A stretch of DNA of 64,000 nt from positions 51,435 to 115,434 of the forward strand of contig JAUXXJ010000051.1 in the NCBI GenBank assembly GCA_030681195.1, in the 5' to 3' direction. Origin of the DNA: Rhodocyclaceae bacterium. Lineage in GTDB: Bacteria > Pseudomonadota > Gammaproteobacteria > Burkholderiales > Rhodocyclaceae. A program made the position numbers and the translations under genes. A model generated the notes under the pieces. It did no database searches. It was not told the origin of the DNA and saw nothing but the letters and a program-made list of their open reading frames with translations. Shown here piece by piece: positions 49,387 to 58,396 of this stretch. Every line of letters begins with the position of its first letter. Within the stretch, counting starts at the first letter, position 1.

Positions 49387-49854
49387 ATGATGGACCTCAT
49401 TTTGTGGCGGCATGCGGAAGCGGAGGAAGGCGGGGCTGGCATGCCAGACAGCAAGCGCCGCCTAACCGCCCGTGGTGAAAAACAGGCACACGACATGGCC
49501 AAGTGGCTGCGCTCGCAATTGCCGAAGAGGACCAAAATCCTCGTCAGCCCCGCCGTCCGCACCCAGCAGACCGCCCATACGCTGGCCCTGCCCTTTGAAG
49601 TCGAGCCAAAAATTGCCGTGGGCGCCGATGTCGCCGATCTCATTTCGGCCGTCGACTGGCCAGCGCAATCCGGTGCCATTCTCCTAGTGGGCCATCAGCC
49701 AAGCTTGGGTCGTCTGGCGGCCCTCCTGCTCTCGGGTGCGGAGGCTGACTGGAGCGTCAAGAAAGGTGGCGTCTGGTGGTTCGCCCGACGCAATCGCGAA
49801 GGGCAGGATCAGACGGTACTGCGGGCTGTCATGAATCCGGAGATGCTGCGGTAA
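49387..49854 (+). CDS. sixA: SixA-like phosphohistidine phosphatase
   Basis: A 155-residue histidine-phosphatase-superfamily enzyme: catalytic RHAEAE (RHG-type motif) near residue 8, VSPAVRTQQTA, and VGHQPSLGRLAA. SixA removes phosphate from phosphohistidine on signalling proteins; here it follows a CYTH-CHAD gene, suggesting a phosphate-linked pair. Confidence 0.87.
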   Translation: MMDLILWRHAEAEEGGAGMPDSKRRLTARGEKQAHDMAKWLRSQLPKRTKILVSPAVRTQQTAHTLALPFEVEPKIAVGADVADLISAVDWPAQSGAILLVGHQPSLGRLAALLLSGAEADWSVKKGGVWWFARRNREGQDQTVLRAVMNPEMLR

Positions 49855-49881
49855 GATTGCAGGCCAACCATTGGCCCTGTC

Positions 49882-50685
49882 ATGACTGCCGCCAGTACCC
49901 TATCCCTGCTCAGGAATTTGCCCCGTCATCGCTATCTCCTTGGCCAATTGGTCAAGCGCGATGTGTTGTTGCGCTATCGGGGTGCCATGTTCGGCGTAGC
50001 GTGGATGTTTCTAAGCCCCCTGCTGATGCTGGCCATTTTCGCCTTCGTTTTCGGCCATATCTTCCAGTCGCGCTGGCCACAACAACCCGAAGGCATGCCC
50101 TTCTGGCTGATGCTGTATGCCGGACTAATCGTCTTTAACCTGTTTGCCGAAACGGTATCGCGTGCCCCCGGCACCGTGCGTAGCTACCCGAGCTATGTGA
50201 AGAAAATCATCTTCCCGGTCGAGATTCTGCCCTTGGTACCGCTGGGCGCCGGACTCATCCACGCCGCCTTCAATCTCCTGATCCTCACCCTCGCCCTCGC
50301 CTGGGTCGGCCACTTGTCGATCAGCATTCTGTTGTTTCCAGTACTCGTCATCCCCGTACTGCTGCTCGGCCTGGGTTTCGCCTGGTTTCTCAGTGCCTGG
50401 GGGGTGTTTCTCAAGGACATGACGCAGATCGTGCCGCTGTTTGTGCAGATGCTTCTGTTCCTCTCGCCGGTGTTCTACCCGGCCAGTGCCGTACCGGAAT
50501 TCCTGCGCCCGGTTTACGCCCTCAACCCGCTCGGCGCCGTCATCGAGACGGCACGCGCCGCCATGCTCGGGCATTCCATCCCGTGGGCAGGGTGGCTGGC
50601 CGCTCTGGGCTTCGGCCTCGCCACCGCTCTCATCGGGCTCGCCTTCTTCACGCATGCGCGGGATGAATTCGCCGATGCGCTCTGA
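49882..50685 (+). CDS. Polysaccharide ABC transporter permease (Wzm type)
   Basis: A 267-residue ABC-2 permease with about six helices: RDVLLRYRGAMFGVAWMFL (typical cytoplasmic N-terminal helix), SYPSYVKKIIFPVEILPL, MLLFLSPVFYPASAVPEFL. It should pair with the Wzt-type ATPase at 52978 to export an O-antigen-like glycan. The two are separated by 2.3 kb of foreign-looking genes. A dispersed repeat begins at the base after its TGA. Confidence 0.9.
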   Translation: MTAASTLSLLRNLPRHRYLLGQLVKRDVLLRYRGAMFGVAWMFLSPLLMLAIFAFVFGHIFQSRWPQQPEGMPFWLMLYAGLIVFNLFAETVSRAPGTVRSYPSYVKKIIFPVEILPLVPLGAGLIHAAFNLLILTLALAWVGHLSISILLFPVLVIPVLLLGLGFAWFLSAWGVFLKDMTQIVPLFVQMLLFLSPVFYPASAVPEFLRPVYALNPLGAVIETARAAMLGHSIPWAGWLAALGFGLATALIGLAFFTHARDEFADAL

Positions 50686-50709
50686 AAAAGTCGGCGCTGG
50701 CGGGACGGC
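50686..50709 (+). repeat. Dispersed 24-bp repeat, copy 16 (after wzm-like gene)
   Basis: Full-consensus copy starting at the base after the permease stop codon and 24 bases before the MNT/HEPN pair. Confidence 0.96.
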
Positions 50710-50732
50710 ATCCATCAATTAGAATCAAAGCC

Positions 50733-51017
50733 ATGCGTATAAGCTCCGAACAAACCGAGATCATCAAGTCGATCATCGCCCGGGAAATCTCAGCAGATGC
50801 CAAGATATGGCTGTTTGGTTCGCGCACCGATGATAGGCGACGCGGGGGTGACATCGATTTGTTCGTGGAAACTCAACGGCCCGACCTGCTAGGCGAATTG
50901 CGTTGCAAGATCAACATTGAGGATGCCATCGACCTCCATGTCGACCTCATCGTCGCCCGACAGGACGATCAACGGCCCATCGCCTGCATTGCAAAAACCG
51001 AGGGGCGACGCCTGTGA
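50733..51017 (+). CDS. MNT-type nucleotidyltransferase (antitoxin)
   Basis: A 94-residue minimal nucleotidyltransferase with the GSRTDDRRRGGDIDLF motif (G-S-x-D-x-D type). In MNT/HEPN modules this protein AMPylates and silences the HEPN RNase (family knowledge). It begins 24 bases after a dispersed-repeat copy and overlaps the next gene by four bases. Confidence 0.87.
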   Translation: MRISSEQTEIIKSIIAREISADAKIWLFGSRTDDRRRGGDIDLFVETQRPDLLGELRCKINIEDAIDLHVDLIVARQDDQRPIACIAKTEGRRL

Positions 51018-51475
51018 CACAGCACCAGCGGCTGATTCTCAGAAAAATCGAGCACCTCAAACGGATGGCTGCATATCTCGCCTGGTCGCAGGAGCAGATC
51101 ACGGCATTTGTTCCCATCTCTGATTGGTCCATGCTCTCCCCCGAGCAGCACGAAGCGTTGGCTGCATTCCGCCTGCGCTTCAGCGAACTTCAGGAACAGA
51201 TCGGCAAGACCATGCGCGCCGTCGCCATCGAAGAAGAAGAAAACTACGAGCCATTTGGCGCCGTACTGTCTTTCATGGAGAAGCTCGGCATTCTGGATTC
51301 CGCCATGCACTGGAAGCTGATTCGCGAACTCAGAAATGCAATCAATCACGAATACGAAGACAACCCGGAACGCCTGACCGAGTTTTTCACGCAACTTGCG
51401 GCAGAGACACCGGTAGTGATGGGATATGCGGAGCGCCTGATAGCTTTCTGCAAGAAGCACTATCCAACACTCTGA
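51014..51475 (+). CDS. HEPN-type partner of the MNT nucleotidyltransferase (toxin)
   Basis: A 153-residue all-helical protein. Its LIRELRNAINHEYED holds the R-x4-H HEPN RNase motif (RNAINH). Position after an MNT gene makes the pair a likely toxin-antitoxin module inserted in the polysaccharide-export locus. Sequence similarity to HepT proper is limited. Confidence 0.72.
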   Translation: MTQHQRLILRKIEHLKRMAAYLAWSQEQITAFVPISDWSMLSPEQHEALAAFRLRFSELQEQIGKTMRAVAIEEEENYEPFGAVLSFMEKLGILDSAMHWKLIRELRNAINHEYEDNPERLTEFFTQLAAETPVVMGYAERLIAFCKKHYPTL

Positions 51476-51483
51476 CGGACACG

Positions 51484-51834
51484 ATGGCTAGTGACGACAT
51501 AGCAATTTCCATTCGGAATCTCACGAAGTCTTACAGGCTCCTCGGCCACCCTGGCGACCGCATCAAGCAGTTTTTCAGCCTGGGCCTGAAGCAATATCAC
51601 CGCGAATTCACCGCACTCAAGGATGTCTCGCTCGACATCAAGAAAGGCGAAATCATCGGCATCATTGGCCGCAACGGCTCCGGCAAGAGCACGTTGCTGC
51701 AACTCATCTGCGGGGTATGGAAATCGACGTCCGGAACGGTGCAGGTAACGGCCCCGTTCAATCCCGCTTGCACCGACTTCGGTTGGGAAATATCATTGCA
51801 TATTGAAAATTATAATTTCAATAATCTCGGATGA
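51484..51834 (+). pseudogene. Truncated Wzt-like ABC ATPase remnant
   Basis: Open frame of 116 residues that matches the N-terminus of the full Wzt at 52978 almost residue for residue (IAISIRNLTKSYRLLGHPGD; KQFFSLGLKQYHREFTALKD; Walker A GRNGSGKST). It breaks off after TSGTVQV; the tail FNPACTDFG recalls FNPEFTG of the intact copy after a deletion. It lacks signature and Walker B motifs, so it cannot work as an ATPase. The two copies differ at many third positions, so this is an old or foreign paralogue and not a fresh duplication. Confidence 0.8.
51801..51823. promoter_or_regulatory. AT-rich inverted repeat in front of the AAA-DUF4143 gene
   Basis: Arms TATTGAAA and TTTCAATA flank ATTATAA, ending seven bases before the ATG of the ATPase gene. 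It is strikingly AT-rich against the GC-rich surroundings. Candidate operator or promoter region, or scar of an insertion boundary. Confidence 0.35.
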
Positions 51835-52985
51835 TTGAGCGAAAAATCACGCCAATGCTGCGCGAATCCCTGACCCAATTCCCCGCAGTTGCATTGCTGG
51901 GGCCAAGGCAGGTGGGGAAAACCACCTTGGCACGGGCCATAGCCGGAAGGGAGGCGGTGTTTCTGGACCTCGAGCGACCGGCGGACATGGCGCGCCTGCG
52001 CGATCCCGAGGCCTACCTAAGCACGCAGGCCGAAAGGTTAGTCGTCATCGACGAAATACAGCGCATGCCGGAACTGTTCCCCATCCTGAGGGCACTGATC
52101 GACCAGGAACGCCGGCCCGGCCGGTTTCTGCTCTTGGGCTCCGCTTCCCCAGCGCTGAGAAGACAGTCCGCCGAGTCCTTGGCCGGGCGTATTGAATACC
52201 TGGAGTTAACGCCATTCATGCTGGACGAAGTGGGCGCAACGCCGGAAAACCAGCAGAAACTGCATTTGCGCGGTGGCTTCCCGGAAAGCTACCTCGCGCC
52301 CAGTGACAAGGCCAGCCTGCGTTGGCGCCATGCCTTCATCCAGGCATTCCTGGAACAAGACCTGCCGATGCTGGGCATCGGCATACCCGCCAGCCAACTG
52401 CGCCGATTCTGGCAGATGCTGGCCCATTTGCACGGGCAGATATGGAATGCCAGCCAGGTCGCGGCAAGCCTCGGCTTTACACCGCCGACAATGCGTTCCT
52501 ATCTGGACATCTTGGCCGATACCTATATGGCGAGGGTGCTGCCACCCTATTACGCGAACCTGGGCAAGCGGCTCATCAAATCGCCCAAGGTCTACTTGCG
52601 CGATAGCGGGCTGCTCCACGCCCTGCTTGGGATAGCCACATTGGATGACCTGTATGCCCATCCGGTCGCGGGCGCCTCTTGGGAGGGAGTGGTTATTGAG
52701 CACCTGATCGGCCATGCGGGTGACAACACCAGCCCCTATTACTATCGAACCGTAGCCGGATCAGAACTGGATTTGGTTCTGGATGCACCGGGCGAAAAGC
52801 AGGGCTATGAAGCCAAGTTCAGCCTCAGCCCTACCTTGTCCAAGGGCTATCACCTGGCCCTGGCCGATCTTGGCATAGAGCAGGGAGAAGTCGTCTACCC
52901 GGGCATGGAAAGTTACCGGATGACGTCCGATGCCTATGTCACCAGTCTGGCTGACGTCCTAAACGGAGTGCATCGACGTGATTGA
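51831..52985 (+). CDS. AAA ATPase with DUF4143 C-terminal domain
   Basis: A 384-residue protein: AAA_14-type ATPase (Walker A GPRQVGKTTLA, Walker B VVIDEIQRMPELFP, arginine-containing LLLGSASPALRR) and the DUF4143 nuclease-like half (GSELDLVL, YEAKFS). This widespread, horizontally moving family has no firm function. Its ATG overlaps the end of the wzt remnant and its stop overlaps the GTG of the intact wzt by eight bases, so it may now be co-translated with the transporter gene. Confidence 0.87.
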   Translation: MIERKITPMLRESLTQFPAVALLGPRQVGKTTLARAIAGREAVFLDLERPADMARLRDPEAYLSTQAERLVVIDEIQRMPELFPILRALIDQERRPGRFLLLGSASPALRRQSAESLAGRIEYLELTPFMLDEVGATPENQQKLHLRGGFPESYLAPSDKASLRWRHAFIQAFLEQDLPMLGIGIPASQLRRFWQMLAHLHGQIWNASQVAASLGFTPPTMRSYLDILADTYMARVLPPYYANLGKRLIKSPKVYLRDSGLLHALLGIATLDDLYAHPVAGASWEGVVIEHLIGHAGDNTSPYYYRTVAGSELDLVLDAPGEKQGYEAKFSLSPTLSKGYHLALADLGIEQGEVVYPGMESYRMTSDAYVTSLADVLNGVHRRD

Positions 52986-54234
52986 AGACATCGCCATCTC
53001 CGTTCGCAACCTGACCAAGACCTACCGGTTCTTCGGGCACCCCGGCGACCGCGTCAAGCAGTTCTTCAGCCTCGGCCTGAAGCAATACCACCGCGAATTC
53101 ACCGCCCTCAAGGATGTCTCCTTCGACATCAAAAAAGGCGAGACCGTCGGCATCATCGGCCGAAACGGTTCGGGCAAAAGCACGCTGCTGCAGTTGATTT
53201 GCGGCATCCTTAAGCCGACATCGGGTATCGTGCAGGTCAATGGCCGCATCTCGGCCTTGCTGGAACTAGGTGCCGGCTTCAATCCCGAATTCACGGGTCG
53301 CGAGAACGTCTATTTTCAGGGTGCGCTAATGGGTTTCAGCAAGGAGCAAATACACGAGCGATTCGATGAAATTGCGGCCTTCGCAGATATCGGGGAGTTC
53401 ATCGATCAACCGGTACGAACCTATTCCAGTGGGATGTTTGTGAGGCTAGCGTTTGCAGTATCCGCTCATGTTGATCCGGACATCCTCATTGTAGATGAAG
53501 CGCTATCGGTTGGCGACGCCACCTTCCAGCACAAATGCATGCAGCGTATGGAAAAAATGATTGGGGAAAGGCGTAATTTGATCATCGTGTCTCATGACAT
53601 CAACGCGATCAAGAGCCTGTGCCAAAGGACACTCTTGTTGCATCAGGGCATATTATTAGCGAATGACAGTAGCGGGAAAGTCTGCGATGACTATCTTCGT
53701 ACTGCACTAACTCAACAGTCAAGCGGCACCCCTCTGGGCCCTACCAAAGCAAGTGACCAAGATTGCAGCCGAGATATAGTCGCCATTGACTTTGTGGAAA
53801 TAGATAGCAACCCAGCACGAGTCTACTGCTTCGGCGAAGACATCTGTCTTCGCATCGGCTACAAAGCCCACGAGGCCGTGAATAATCTGGTAGTTTCGTT
53901 TTACATAAAAAACATCCAGCAACTTGAGGTTCTCGGTACCAACTCCGCCTACGAAGGAATCGCCATTGGCCCACTCGTGCCAGAGGAAAATGGGTGTGTT
54001 GAATTTCGTTTTAAGAACTCCCTTCGCAATGGGACCTATAGTGTTACCGCAATACTCTCTGATCGTGAGGTTCATACATTGCACTTCTACGACTGGCTTG
54101 ACAATGCCTGCTATTTTGAAAGCCAAGACCCTCCCAACCAACCACGCTGGGCATTCACCTGCCCAGATGTGAGTGTGAACCTGACGGTTTTGAAGTCAAC
54201 CAACAGTGAAATCCAGCACAAGCCCACCCAATGA
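52978..54234 (+). CDS. Polysaccharide ABC transporter ATPase with C-terminal carbohydrate-binding domain (Wzt type)
   Basis: A 418-residue ATPase: Walker A GRNGSGKST, signature TYSSGMFVRLAFAVS, Walker B ILIVDEALSVGD. After about residue 245 comes a Wzt-C-like beta-sandwich (VYCFGEDICLRIGYKAHEAV; ENGCVEFRFKNSL) that in O9a-type systems recognises the capped glycan end. Start GTG at 52978. Base composition drops in GC in the C-terminal part, a sign of import. Partner of the permease at 49882. Confidence 0.92.
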   Translation: MIEDIAISVRNLTKTYRFFGHPGDRVKQFFSLGLKQYHREFTALKDVSFDIKKGETVGIIGRNGSGKSTLLQLICGILKPTSGIVQVNGRISALLELGAGFNPEFTGRENVYFQGALMGFSKEQIHERFDEIAAFADIGEFIDQPVRTYSSGMFVRLAFAVSAHVDPDILIVDEALSVGDATFQHKCMQRMEKMIGERRNLIIVSHDINAIKSLCQRTLLLHQGILLANDSSGKVCDDYLRTALTQQSSGTPLGPTKASDQDCSRDIVAIDFVEIDSNPARVYCFGEDICLRIGYKAHEAVNNLVVSFYIKNIQQLEVLGTNSAYEGIAIGPLVPEENGCVEFRFKNSLRNGTYSVTAILSDREVHTLHFYDWLDNACYFESQDPPNQPRWAFTCPDVSVNLTVLKSTNSEIQHKPTQ

Positions 54235-54247
54235 GCAGAAGTAACAT

Positions 54248-54775
54248 ATGTTGCAATCTTTAAGCGACCTTGAAATATGGCATAGCAACCCTGATCCGTG
54301 GGGCTATGAGACGCACCCAGATGACACGTTACGCAAGAAGATACTGCTTGCAGAATTGCCTACCCGCGAGTATGCGCATGTACTTGACATCGGTTGTGGG
54401 CAGGGTTTCATTACCCCCCACCTTCCAGGTAGATATATTTCTGGCGTCGATATATCTGCCGAAGCAATCACCAAAGCTCGTCAATTGAAGGACTTTCGTC
54501 TCAACTTCCGGCAGGAGTCAATTTTCGACCTATCTCTGCCGCCGGAATCCGGCTATGACTTAATCGTCATCACAGGAGTTCTATATCCCCAATACATAGG
54601 AAACGCCCATACGCTGATCTATCGCATCATCGATTCTCAGCTTGCCGACGACGGCATACTTGTGTGCGTTCACATAGATGAATGGTACAAGGCACGCTTC
54701 CCATACCTTATGCTCAAGGAACACTTTTATGCCTACCGTGAGCACACACACAGGCTAGAGGTGTACGTGAAATGA
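54248..54775 (+). CDS. Class I SAM-dependent methyltransferase
   Basis: A 175-residue methyltransferase of NodS-like appearance: motif I VLDIGCGQGFITPHLPG, then GVDISAEAITKAR and YDLIVITGVLYP. Short length and context suggest a sugar or lipid-carrier O- or N-methyltransferase in glycan synthesis. Overlaps the next gene by four bases. Confidence 0.82.
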   Translation: MLQSLSDLEIWHSNPDPWGYETHPDDTLRKKILLAELPTREYAHVLDIGCGQGFITPHLPGRYISGVDISAEAITKARQLKDFRLNFRQESIFDLSLPPESGYDLIVITGVLYPQYIGNAHTLIYRIIDSQLADDGILVCVHIDEWYKARFPYLMLKEHFYAYREHTHRLEVYVK

Positions 54776-56265
54776 TCCTTATGTATCACAAGATATCTCC
54801 CAATGCCCCGACCATGTGGTGGGTTGATGTCGACAGCTTCTATCGCCAACTTCACTCACTCAGAAACAGGAAAGTTGTGTATCTGGATGACTACGATTCT
54901 GCGGACGCCACACAGGTCGTCATTACCTTTGATGGCGTATACCGCAATGTCCTGCAATATGCAGCTCCGCTCCTGAAGCATTTCGGATATCCATTCGAAC
55001 TGTTCGTCACCAGTGATTACATCGGCAAAGATAATGAATTTGACACCCCAGAGCCGTTTACCGAGTTTGCTAGCCAAAGCGAACTGAAACAGCTGATCAA
55101 TATGGGGGGAAGGTTGCAATGGCACAGCCGTAGCCATGCCAATTTGGGGAAAACTAATGACCGCGAACTCATCAGACGTGAACTGGACATCCCGTGCAAT
55201 GTAAGGCAGCTGGATTCGTCAGGCTTCAAATGGTTTGCCTATCCTCATGGCACCTTCAATGATTTGGTACTCGACTGCCTGCGCACATCGCATTTTATCG
55301 GCGGACTTTCCTGCCATCAGGGAAGTGATAACAATCGGCTCTGCCTCAATCGTATGACCGTGACGACAGACACATGCCTTAGCACCACCAGTGTGTCAGT
55401 CGTCATCGCGTGTTACAACTACGGAATCTATCTGATCGAAGCCGTTGAATCTGTCCTGAGGCAGACCGTAGCCCCTCAGGAAATTCTAATTTCTGACGAT
55501 GCATCCACAGATGACACACCGATCATCATGGAAATGCTCGCAAAGCGATATGTCAAACTAATACGCACACATCGAAACGAAAGAAATCTGGGGATCATCG
55601 AGCACTTCAACAAGGCACTTTCAATGACCAGTGGCGATTACATCTGCTTTCTCGGTGCAGACAATCGTTTCAGGAGCGACTATCTGGAGCGCACTGTCGA
55701 ACTCCTTGATGCACAGCCCGAGGCAGCGATCGCTTATACCGATTTTGCGCTTTTTGGCGAAAGAGCCGCATTGATTGCTGCAGACTTCTCAGAGCACTAC
55801 CCTGTAACCACGAAGGGGGGGCGCTTTCACATCGTCAAGTTTCCTGAGTTTGACGACGAATCACGCAGGACACTCCTTAAAAAGCGTAATTTCATTCACG
55901 GTTCCTCCCTGTTCCGTCGCCGCGCTTTCTTTGAGGCAGGAGGTTATGCTAGTAGCACAGGGCCGGAGGATTGGTTTCTTTTTCGGCGCATGATTGAATC
56001 AGGTTGGTCTGCAGTGCGTTCGCCGTATCCATTACTTGAATACCGGCAGCACTCCCGAGATCAAGCAAATGTTCGGCTGGTGAGTGAGCTTGCACTCAGT
56101 TACTACAAAGATGAATGCAAACGATTGGGTAATGAAATTTCAAGAATTAAGAAGACCGTTTCCTGGCGCGTTACTGCACCGCTACGCGCCAGTTGGAACA
56201 TATCAAGAGATACCTTAAAAGTTGGGGGGAGGGCGCTTCGCAGTCTTTTCCGTTTCAAGCAATAG
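54772..56265 (+). CDS. Bifunctional polysaccharide deacetylase-like / family 2 glycosyltransferase
   Basis: A 497-residue fusion. Residues about 1-200 look like a NodB-type deacetylase (MILMYHKISPN; VVITFDGVYRNVLQYAAPLL; LQWHSRSHANLG; FAYPHGTFND), though the usual second Asp of the TFDD motif reads TFDG, so activity is doubtful. Residues from about 206 form a GT2 domain (VSVVIACYNYGIYLIEAVES; ILISDDASTDDT; FLGADNRFRSD). Lower GC than the core genome. Confidence 0.82.
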   Translation: MILMYHKISPNAPTMWWVDVDSFYRQLHSLRNRKVVYLDDYDSADATQVVITFDGVYRNVLQYAAPLLKHFGYPFELFVTSDYIGKDNEFDTPEPFTEFASQSELKQLINMGGRLQWHSRSHANLGKTNDRELIRRELDIPCNVRQLDSSGFKWFAYPHGTFNDLVLDCLRTSHFIGGLSCHQGSDNNRLCLNRMTVTTDTCLSTTSVSVVIACYNYGIYLIEAVESVLRQTVAPQEILISDDASTDDTPIIMEMLAKRYVKLIRTHRNERNLGIIEHFNKALSMTSGDYICFLGADNRFRSDYLERTVELLDAQPEAAIAYTDFALFGERAALIAADFSEHYPVTTKGGRFHIVKFPEFDDESRRTLLKKRNFIHGSSLFRRRAFFEAGGYASSTGPEDWFLFRRMIESGWSAVRSPYPLLEYRQHSRDQANVRLVSELALSYYKDECKRLGNEISRIKKTVSWRVTAPLRASWNISRDTLKVGGRALRSLFRFKQ

Positions 56266-56290
56266 ACTACCTACCCTGATTGCCTGCAAG

Positions 56291-57116
56291 ATGCGCATCC
56301 TTCCCGCCACCTCTTCACTTTTCTCGCGCGCACTACGCTACCTAAATCGCCCGGGGGTGATCTTTCGCAACCGCGGGATCTGTCCCACCTGTGAAAACAG
56401 CGTTGTGTTTTCAGCCCGCAACGCGTGGTTCCGGGATCACTATCTGTGTCCCTGCTGCGGTAGTAAGCCTCGTGAGCGGGCCTTGATGCGGACACTCGAG
56501 TTGTTCTTTCCCGACTGGCCCTCAAGGATTCTGCACGAGTCCTCACCGATTAAACGCGGGGCCAGCATCAGGCTCAGCCGGCAATGCAAACACTACGTTC
56601 CCTCACAGCTGTTTTCAGATATTCCGCTCGGCGCCGAAAGGAACAATGTGCGCTGCGAGAATCTGGAGTGTCTAACTTTTGCCGACGAGAGCATCGATCT
56701 GCATGTCACCCAAGACGTCATGGAACACGTCCTCAAACCCGACCAGGTATTTCGTGAAATCGCCAGGACACTAAAGCCGGGGGGGCGCTCATGTATTCAC
56801 AGTACCGATCGTCAACAAACACAAACCATCACAAATACGGGCCCGTCTAGATGACGATGGACAAATCGAGCACCTGATGCCACCGGCCTATCATGGAAAT
56901 CCTGTCAACGCCGATGGTGCCCTAGTGACCGTCGATTGGGGGTTCGATATTTGCCAGCAGATTTTTGACGCATCGGGTCTATTCACGCATATCGTGCATC
57001 TCGACGATCTTAGTCACGGCATACGTGCCGAATACATAGAGGTACTGGTATCGATCAAGCCAAACGCCACACGGTCTGAGTTGACGCACAGCACAGCAGC
57101 AACAAATCAAACATGA
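56291..57116 (+). pseudogene. Methyltransferase with zinc-ribbon-like N-terminus, frameshifted at a G7 run
   Basis: The first part (56291 on) reads CPTCENSVVFSARNAWFRDH, CPCCGSKPRERAL, then a methyltransferase core ESIDLHVTQDVMEHVLKPDQ and ARTLKPGG, and goes out of frame at the G-run 56779-56785. In the next frame the protein continues naturally (GAHVFTVPIVNKHKPSQIRA ... EHLMPPAYHGNPVNADGAL ... EVLVSIKP). Six G instead of seven would give one protein of about 275 residues. This is a slippage-prone site, a true mutation, or a sequencing error. The second half overlaps the next start by four bases. Confidence 0.8.
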
Positions 57117-58396
57117 CTCCCAGCCCGCTTTCCTCCGACGCGAGCGACGTCAAACTTGTTGCGTTCTACCTGCCGCAATTCCACCCCATCGAGGAAAACG
57201 ATACATGGTGGGGAAAAGGCTTCACTGAATGGACGAATGTCACCCGTGGGGTTCCCCTGTTCAGTGGCCACTATCAACCCCATCGCCCGGCCGATCTCGG
57301 ATACTACGATCTCAGGGTTCGAGCCACCCGCCTTGAGCAGATCCGGCTGGCTAAGACCTATGGCATCAATGCCTTCTGCTATCACTACTACTGGTTCTCC
57401 GGCAAGCGTCTGCTGGAGAAGCCGCTTGACGACATGCTGGCGGATCCAAAAAGCGACATGCCTTTCTGCCTCTGCTGGGCCAACGAGAACTGGACCCGTC
57501 GCTGGAACGGCGGTGATGACGACATCCTGATCGAGCAACAACACCTCGCCGACGACCCGTCGCGATTCATTCACGATCTTGCCCCCTTTCTGACCGATAA
57601 GCGATACCTCCGCGTCGCCGGTAAGCCGTTGCTGATCGTCTATCGTCCACAGTTGATTCCGGACATTCAATCCACTGCAGAACGATGGCGTAGAGAATGC
57701 CTTGACCTAGGCATCGGCGAAATTCATCTCTGTGCCGCGCTGGTCTTCAACAACCTTGACTATCACCAGTTTGGCTTCGACAGCGGCGTCGAATTTCCTC
57801 CCCATAACAGGAACCTTCTCGGCGTTCCGTACGTTCATCGGGAGATGGACTTTCTGGGTGATTTTGACGGGTCTGCGATGTGCTACCACAGCCTGGCCGT
57901 GGCCTACCTCAAGCGAGATGTGTCCGGTCAAAGGGTTTTTCGCGGCGTCTTTCCGTCTTGGGACAACACATCCCGAATCGGTAACCGCGCACTGATCTTT
58001 CTCAATGGCACGCCGGGAAACTACGAGGCGTGGCTGTCACGAACCGTCCGAAAAATGCGCGAGGAGCAGCCTGCCGAATATCGTCTGGTATTCATCAACG
58101 CCTGGAATGAATGGGCGGAGGGCTGCCATCTCGAACCCGACGAGCGATACGGTCGATCCTTTCTCGAGGCGACACGGCGAGTCAAGGACGGAACCTCGTG
58201 TCTTGAGAACTTTCCCGATACCGGTATCGAACTTCCGGGAGAATCGGGAATCACCTCATTCTTGGGTGAGGCCGGTGCGCTGCTGCGCAAACATGTATGG
58301 GTCTTTTTTCGCTGGATCCGTTCCCGGCCTCACGCGATCAGCTTGAAGATTCCGGGCCTCGTGCGGTTATTACGCCGGCATCGGGGGGCGTTATGA
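57113..58396 (+). CDS. WbsX-like glycan biosynthesis protein (GH99-like), copy 1
   Basis: A 427-residue protein of the WbsX family: FYLPQFHPIEENDTWWGKGF, TEWTNVT, LFSGHYQPHRP, YHYYWFSGKRLLEKPL, CWANENWTRRW, FINAWNEWAEGCHLEPD. These proteins have a GH99-like TIM barrel and occur in O-antigen and rhamnan clusters; catalytic role (transferase or hydrolase) is unsettled. A second copy lies at 60960. Overlaps the next gene by four bases. Confidence 0.88.
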   Translation: MTPSPLSSDASDVKLVAFYLPQFHPIEENDTWWGKGFTEWTNVTRGVPLFSGHYQPHRPADLGYYDLRVRATRLEQIRLAKTYGINAFCYHYYWFSGKRLLEKPLDDMLADPKSDMPFCLCWANENWTRRWNGGDDDILIEQQHLADDPSRFIHDLAPFLTDKRYLRVAGKPLLIVYRPQLIPDIQSTAERWRRECLDLGIGEIHLCAALVFNNLDYHQFGFDSGVEFPPHNRNLLGVPYVHREMDFLGDFDGSAMCYHSLAVAYLKRDVSGQRVFRGVFPSWDNTSRIGNRALIFLNGTPGNYEAWLSRTVRKMREEQPAEYRLVFINAWNEWAEGCHLEPDERYGRSFLEATRRVKDGTSCLENFPDTGIELPGESGITSFLGEAGALLRKHVWVFFRWIRSRPHAISLKIPGLVRLLRRHRGAL

